A stretch of 64,000 nt of DNA, from contig NZ_CANMXB010000001.1 of the NCBI RefSeq assembly GCF_947501785.1, positions 2,313,048 through 2,377,047 of the forward strand, written 5' to 3'. Position 1 is the first letter of the stretch, and each line of letters begins with the position of its first letter. This document shows, in pieces, positions 60,244-64,000 of the stretch. The translations under genes were made by a program, and so were the position numbers. Source of the stretch: an uncultured Litoreibacter sp. Its GTDB lineage: Bacteria > Pseudomonadota > Alphaproteobacteria > Rhodobacterales > Rhodobacteraceae. The notes beneath the pieces are model-generated. The model was not told the DNA's origin. It did not search any database and saw only the letters and a program-made list of their open reading frames with translations.

Positions 60244-62016
60244 ATGACAAATGACTTAGAAAAGAAGATCAACCCCGATGGGATCGTTGATCAGCTTTAT
60301 GATATCGCACTCGATCCGGATTCCTTAGGCACATTCGTAGATGCGTGGAACGATGCGGGGCTGGATGCACAGGCCGCGCGCCAAACCATTGAATCGATTG
60401 ATCGTTTTGACACCGCATACCGCGCGCATCTTGATCGGGCCGAAACGTTCTTACAGCGAGGGGCCGCCGCCGAGAGCGGTGCTGACCTAACGGCCACGCT
60501 GACCCCATTCGACACGCTGGCAGCCTTCATCGTCGATCGTGCCCTACACATCGTCGCGGCCAACGCTGGTGCAGAACAGGCCTTTGGCATCGAAGAAGGG
60601 GCTGCACTGAGCGCGTTGAACCTGCCCGCTGACGCCTTGGATATTGTGCAAGCCAGTTTGAAGGACGTGTTTCGCAACTCCGACAGCCCGGATCGGCTTT
60701 TGAAAATTGAACTGTCCGGCACATCGGCGCCGGCCTTGTTTCAAGTCCGCAAGTTAGAAGGGTCCACCCAAGACGACAGTGAACATGCGTTGGTTGTGAC
60801 CACGCGTTACCATTGGCAGGCCGCGCTCGGGCAAACGTTGAAAGAGGTATTTGACCTTACAGGAGCGGAACAAGGTGTCGTGCGTGCCTTGGTCGAAGGG
60901 TTGGACGCAAAATCCATTTCCGCAGAACGTGGCACCAGTGAAGGCACGGTGCGCGGGCAGATCAAATCCATCCTCGCCAAGATGAACGCACGCACCCAGT
61001 CCGAGGTTATTCGCCTCGTCATATCCTTGCGTGATGTGTCCCAAGGGGTCGAGCAATCTTCGGACAAATCGGATGAAAGCCCTGTTCTGGTGCCAGCGGA
61101 TTGGCTGCACGCAGAGGTCTGGAAACCGTTCAAGACGCTGATTTTGCCGGACGGGCGGCGCATGGATTACCATGACATGGGGCCAATCACAGGGGCACCG
61201 GTGCTTTATTCGCACATGGGCTACGGCTTGGCGCGTTGGCACGAACCGATGATAAAGCTGGCCTTCACGCAAGGGCTGCGCATCATTTGCCCGATCCGCG
61301 CAGGCTATGGCCTCAGTGAGAACATCGACCCGAAAGCCGATGTGCTTGAATCGACCCGAGACGACACATTGCACTTGCTGGACCATCTCGGCATCGACAG
61401 GCTTCCCTACCTGACCCAAGGCAACGATCTGATATTCGCGGCGGATTTTACGGTTCACCACCCCGAGAAGGTGAGCGAGATCATTGGTTTGTGCGCGCGG
61501 CCCTGCTTAGCTGGTGATCTGCACTACGCGAACATGGGCAAGTGGCACCGCTTCTTTTTGTCCACGGCCAAGCACGCACCGCACCTGCTGAAGTTCACAA
61601 CTCGCGCGGCCGTTGTGATGGCGCGCCGCCTCGGCGCTAAAGAAATGTTTCGGCAGCTGAACAGCAGCTCACCCGCCGATACAGCATTGCTCGAGGATGA
61701 TGCGCTTTTGCCGGTCTTGATGGCGAATGCCCAATTGATTGTGGGTAAGTCCACGAATGTCGCGCAGGCCTACACTCATGAAATCCTCGCGACAGAGGCT
61801 GACTGGACGGATCTCATGCAGAACTGTGCACAAACCAAAGTCTGGTTCGTCAACGGGGGCCAAGATCCAGCGACAGACATTGCAACCATCGCGGAATACC
61901 GCGATTCCTATCCATGGATCGACATTGAAGTGATCCCAGATGCAGGCCAGATGCTGATCTATCAGCACTACGAATACCTGATCCCAAAAATCGCCACGGC
62001 CTCCAGAGAAGCTTGA
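60244..62016 (+). CDS. LuxR-type HTH protein fused to an inactive-looking alpha/beta-hydrolase domain
   Basis: A 590-residue protein with three parts: a PAS-like domain (about 90-190), a GerE/LuxR HTH (about 200-262: DLTGAEQGVVRALVEGLDAK, GTSEGTVRGQIKSILAKMNA) and an alpha/beta-hydrolase domain (about 300-585). The nucleophile elbow reads Gly393-Asn-Asp395 instead of G-x-S-x-G, and the His of G-H-M is Gln569 (DAGQMLIY), so catalysis is doubtful and ligand sensing likely. The HTH in the middle of a protein is unusual. ATG 60244 is chosen; a TTG at 60223 follows GAGAG and is an alternative. Confidence 0.88.
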   Translation: MTNDLEKKINPDGIVDQLYDIALDPDSLGTFVDAWNDAGLDAQAARQTIESIDRFDTAYRAHLDRAETFLQRGAAAESGADLTATLTPFDTLAAFIVDRALHIVAANAGAEQAFGIEEGAALSALNLPADALDIVQASLKDVFRNSDSPDRLLKIELSGTSAPALFQVRKLEGSTQDDSEHALVVTTRYHWQAALGQTLKEVFDLTGAEQGVVRALVEGLDAKSISAERGTSEGTVRGQIKSILAKMNARTQSEVIRLVISLRDVSQGVEQSSDKSDESPVLVPADWLHAEVWKPFKTLILPDGRRMDYHDMGPITGAPVLYSHMGYGLARWHEPMIKLAFTQGLRIICPIRAGYGLSENIDPKADVLESTRDDTLHLLDHLGIDRLPYLTQGNDLIFAADFTVHHPEKVSEIIGLCARPCLAGDLHYANMGKWHRFFLSTAKHAPHLLKFTTRAAVVMARRLGAKEMFRQLNSSSPADTALLEDDALLPVLMANAQLIVGKSTNVAQAYTHEILATEADWTDLMQNCAQTKVWFVNGGQDPATDIATIAEYRDSYPWIDIEVIPDAGQMLIYQHYEYLIPKIATASREA

Positions 62017-62485
62017 AGGCATACGGCGGAAAGTACGGAAAACGATACGTCGCCTCTCTCTTGTTGACGGGACGTTGTTGGAGAACGGCAAACGTTCTCG
62101 CATAATTGGAAAGCAGTCCAAACGTATGGGCGTCACTTCTAGCGCAAAGCCAAGGTAGGCTTAGAAGAAATGCGCCCTTTCCGAGAAACCGCAGCAAATC
62201 TCCACATTCCGCCCGCAGTGCATTTTGCCACCAGTGCGGTTCTTGAAGAGCGGCCATTGGCGATGAAGCTGGCAAATGTAACTATGTCCGCCAAGCCGAC
62301 CTTGTTGGACCTTAGGCAGTCGTAAGCGCCTGACTGAAACGATCAGATGTCCGATTTGAGCCCAATTTGTCAAAATGCTGCACTCCGCCCCAACGGCTGC
62401 TTTCCAGTATTCTCCAAAGTTCCAATCGTCTGAAGTGCCGAATAATTGCATTGACTCATAGCTCTCTAACTATGTAATTTGAGCT
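62017..62485. other. 469-base gap ahead of the arsR gene
   Basis: No supported gene. Minus-strand frames at 62161-62451 and nearby lack ribosome sites and known families. The right end holds the arsR promoter and the inverted repeat at 62457. Confidence 0.5.
62457..62474. promoter_or_regulatory. Candidate ArsR operator
   Basis: The dyad CATAG-CTCTCTAA-CTATG lies 11 bases before the ATG of the ArsR gene and overlaps a TTGACT-N-TATG-like promoter. Its place and A/T-rich arms suit self-repression by ArsR. Confidence 0.5.
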
Positions 62486-62791
62486 ATGACCGATCGACTC
62501 GAACAATCCAAGGCACTCGCAAGCGATGTCCGGCTCTCCATCCTAAGCTGGCTGGCAGAACCTGATACTCATTTTTCGCATCAGATCACGGGCAAGCCGT
62601 CTGAAATCGGAGTTTGCGTCACGCTGCTGACCGAAAAGCTCGACATGGCGCAGCCGACCGTGAGCCGTCATCTGGAGCTGCTGCGTCGTGCCGGATTTTT
62701 GACTGTCAGCAAGATTGGGCGTTGGTCGTTTTTCCAGCGCGATGAGGCTGCCGTCGCGGATTTTAAGGCGTGGATCAATGACAATCTTTGA
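62486..62791 (+). CDS. ArsR-family winged-helix regulator
   Basis: A 101-residue protein: LASDVRLSILSWLAEPD, VCVTLLTEKLDMAQPTVSRH (recognition helix), and the wing LTVSKIGRWSFFQRD. The metal Cys pair E-L-C-V-C-D of ArsR proteins is not present (only one Cys, in GVCVTLL), so it likely senses an organic effector. It overlaps the hydrolase gene by 14 bases. Confidence 0.9.
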   Translation: MTDRLEQSKALASDVRLSILSWLAEPDTHFSHQITGKPSEIGVCVTLLTEKLDMAQPTVSRHLELLRRAGFLTVSKIGRWSFFQRDEAAVADFKAWINDNL

Positions 62792-63695
62792 AGAGGCCGA
62801 TGCAAGACTACTGCCGGGTTTTGAGCGGCGCTGGATAGGGACGGCTCACGGCAAAGTGCTTGCCGTGGTCGGCGGGACCGGGCCTGCGCTACTTATGCTG
62901 CATGGCGATCCGCAGACGCATCTGTGCTGGCACCAGATTGCTCCAAAGCTGACTGACCGCTTCACGGTGGTCCTGACCGATATCCGGGGGCGCGGCGAAA
63001 CACATAAGCCTGGTCACGATCCCGAACAGAGTGCTTACACGAAGCGCGCTATGGCAGCCGAACAACTGGAGGTCATGTACAACCTCGGCCACAACAAGTT
63101 TGCCCTCGTTGCTCATGACCGGGGAGCCCGGGTGGCCCGACGTTTGGCGCTAGATCACCCCAAGGCCGTTACCCAACTGGCCGTGATGGACATCATTCCA
63201 GCCCTCGACTTTTACGAATGCTCCAACGCGCAGATCGCCCAAGATTATTTCTACTTCTCGTTCTTGACGCAGGATCACCCGGTACCGGAGACCCTTATTG
63301 CCGGAGACCCCGAGGCGTTTCTAAAGCTTATCTTGATGGGGTTGTCCGATAACGCAGTGAACTACGACGCGCTCGCCTTGCAGGCCTACTTACAAGCAAA
63401 TACGACACCGGAAGCTATCACCGCGATGTGCGAGTGCTTCCGTGCAGGCTTTCACATTGATCGGCGTCATGATCAGACAGACCGGGAGGCCGGAAAAAAG
63501 ATCGCCTGCCCGACCCTCGTGATGTGGGGGGAGTATGGCGTCGTCGGAAAACACTTCGATGTTGAGCGTATCTGGCGCGGGTGGTGCGAGCTGCCTGAAT
63601 TTGCGCCTATGCCTTCCGGGCATTTCATCCCCGAAGAAGCTCCCGAAAACGCGCTCGCGGCGTTGAACGGGTTCCTTTCCGCTAAAGCATTATGA
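62778..63695 (+). CDS. Alpha/beta hydrolase, haloacetate-dehalogenase-like
   Basis: A 305-residue protein with an Asp nucleophile, Asp114 in [12 protein letters not shown], and the two Arg (115, 118) that bind carboxylate in fluoroacetate dehalogenase; [17 protein letters not shown] forms the oxyanion loop and PSGHFIPEE holds the His. The halide-pocket pair His-Trp (in YFHWFFL-like text) reads Tyr-Phe here (YFYFSFL), so halide removal may be impaired and another ester/acid may be the substrate. It is coupled to the ArsR gene and 7 bases from the BKACE gene. Confidence 0.88.
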   Translation: MTIFEEADARLLPGFERRWIGTAHGKVLAVVGGTGPALLMLHGDPQTHLCWHQIAPKLTDRFTVVLTDIRGRGETHKPGHDPEQSAYTKRAMAAEQLEVMYNLGHNKFALVAHDRGARVARRLALDHPKAVTQLAVMDIIPALDFYECSNAQIAQDYFYFSFLTQDHPVPETLIAGDPEAFLKLILMGLSDNAVNYDALALQAYLQANTTPEAITAMCECFRAGFHIDRRHDQTDREAGKKIACPTLVMWGEYGVVGKHFDVERIWRGWCELPEFAPMPSGHFIPEEAPENALAALNGFLSAKAL

Positions 63696-63702
63696 GGCCC
63701 GT

Positions 63703-64000
63703 GTGTCAAAAACCTTTATCACCTGCGCGATCACGGGGGCCGGAGACGGGCCTAAGCGAAGCCCGCTGGTACCGGTCACACCCGAAGAGATCGCGGACTC
63801 TGCGCTTGCGGCCGCCATAGCAGGGGCCGCGATTGTCCACCTGCATGTTCGCGACCCTGACACCGGTGAAGGCTCACGCGACAATGACCTGTATCGACAG
63901 GTTGTGGAAAGGATCAGGGATCGAAACCGTGATGTAATCATCAATCTCACGGCCGGGATGGGAGGCGATGCCGTGTTCGGAGGCGATGACCCGCTGCCAT
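63703..64000 (+). CDS. 3-keto-5-aminohexanoate cleavage family (BKACE) protein, N-terminal part
   Basis: The first 99 residues of a BKACE/DUF849 enzyme; the gene runs off the window. [20 protein letters not shown], the zinc-binding [19 protein letters not shown] (His46, His48) and [12 protein letters not shown] are clear. BKACE enzymes condense a beta-keto acid with acetyl-CoA and split it; close forms act on dehydrocarnitine. A GTG start at 63703 follows TGAGG. It is the third gene after arsR and the dehalogenase-like gene. Confidence 0.9.
   Translation, partial: MSKTFITCAITGAGDGPKRSPLVPVTPEEIADSALAAAIAGAAIVHLHVRDPDTGEGSRDNDLYRQVVERIRDRNRDVIINLTAGMGGDAVFGGDDPLP

Noticed and set aside
62161-62451. 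Minus-strand 96-residue frame before arsR
   Set aside because: Composition and lack of ribosome site suggest a chance frame.

Overview
The window is a piece of a high-GC alphaproteobacterial chromosome, most likely a marine Rhodobacterales (Roseobacter group) bacterium. The main evidence is the set of typical families: a 44-residue aa3-type cytochrome oxidase subunit IV, COQ9, a DmdC-like acyl-CoA dehydrogenase, a GCS2-type glutamate-cysteine ligase, a pyrB / dihydroorotase-like / plsY block and a uvrC-pgsA-moaD-moaE block. Genes are dense and often share ATGA or TGATG junctions. I see no rRNA, tRNA, CRISPR array or prophage. The genus cannot be named from sequence reading alone.

Layout. 1-8.8 kb: quinone oxidoreductase end, COQ9, rpsU with a terminator, an HxlR regulator divergent from a GST, a lipoprotein, the CoxIV microprotein, an MBL hydrolase and acyl-CoA dehydrogenase pair, Sua5-type tRNA t6A enzyme and YqgE. 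8.9-14.8 kb: a DsbD-alpha-like secreted protein and an RND pump with its adaptor. 14.9-20.4 kb: moaB, a family-4-like uracil-DNA glycosylase, then pyrB, three small membrane-type genes including a 34-residue microprotein, a dihydroorotase homologue that has lost metal ligands, and plsY. 20.4-22 kb: three DUF805 genes in a row. 22-30.7 kb: gshA, rsmE, ubiA, an OmpA/BON protein, a BLUF photoreceptor, a DMT transporter, moaE, moaD and pgsA. 30.8-38.8 kb: a two-gene copper-type cassette (YcnI), uvrC, SDR, Ca/Na antiporter, a zinc-ribbon microprotein, sppA, a class III aminotransferase and a VOC protein.

39-50.2 kb is an accessory, surface-glycan region: a GH128-like hydrolase; an operon of UDP-glucuronate decarboxylase (UDP-xylose), GalE, a membrane GT2 synthase and a GH26-like hydrolase; a small secreted protein; and, facing them, a five-helix membrane phosphoglycerol-transferase/sulfatase-fold enzyme with an extra C-terminal domain and a Sel1-repeat/peptidoglycan-binding-like protein. 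Together they look like a synthase-dependent exopolysaccharide system that I cannot match to a described one. The donor supply and the presence of a GH26-like hydrolase raise the possibility of a xylose-containing glycan, but that is inference.

50.2-64 kb is also accessory: an IS110 remnant; a LysR regulator divergent from a tightly coupled operon of a flavodoxin-fold oxidoreductase, a protein with three RidA domains in one chain (all lacking the catalytic Arg), and a C45 acyltransferase-family protein; an endonuclease/exonuclease/phosphatase plus patatin pair; a LysE exporter; a LuxR-type HTH fused to an alpha/beta-hydrolase domain that has lost its catalytic residues; and an ArsR-dehalogenase-like-BKACE operon running off the end.
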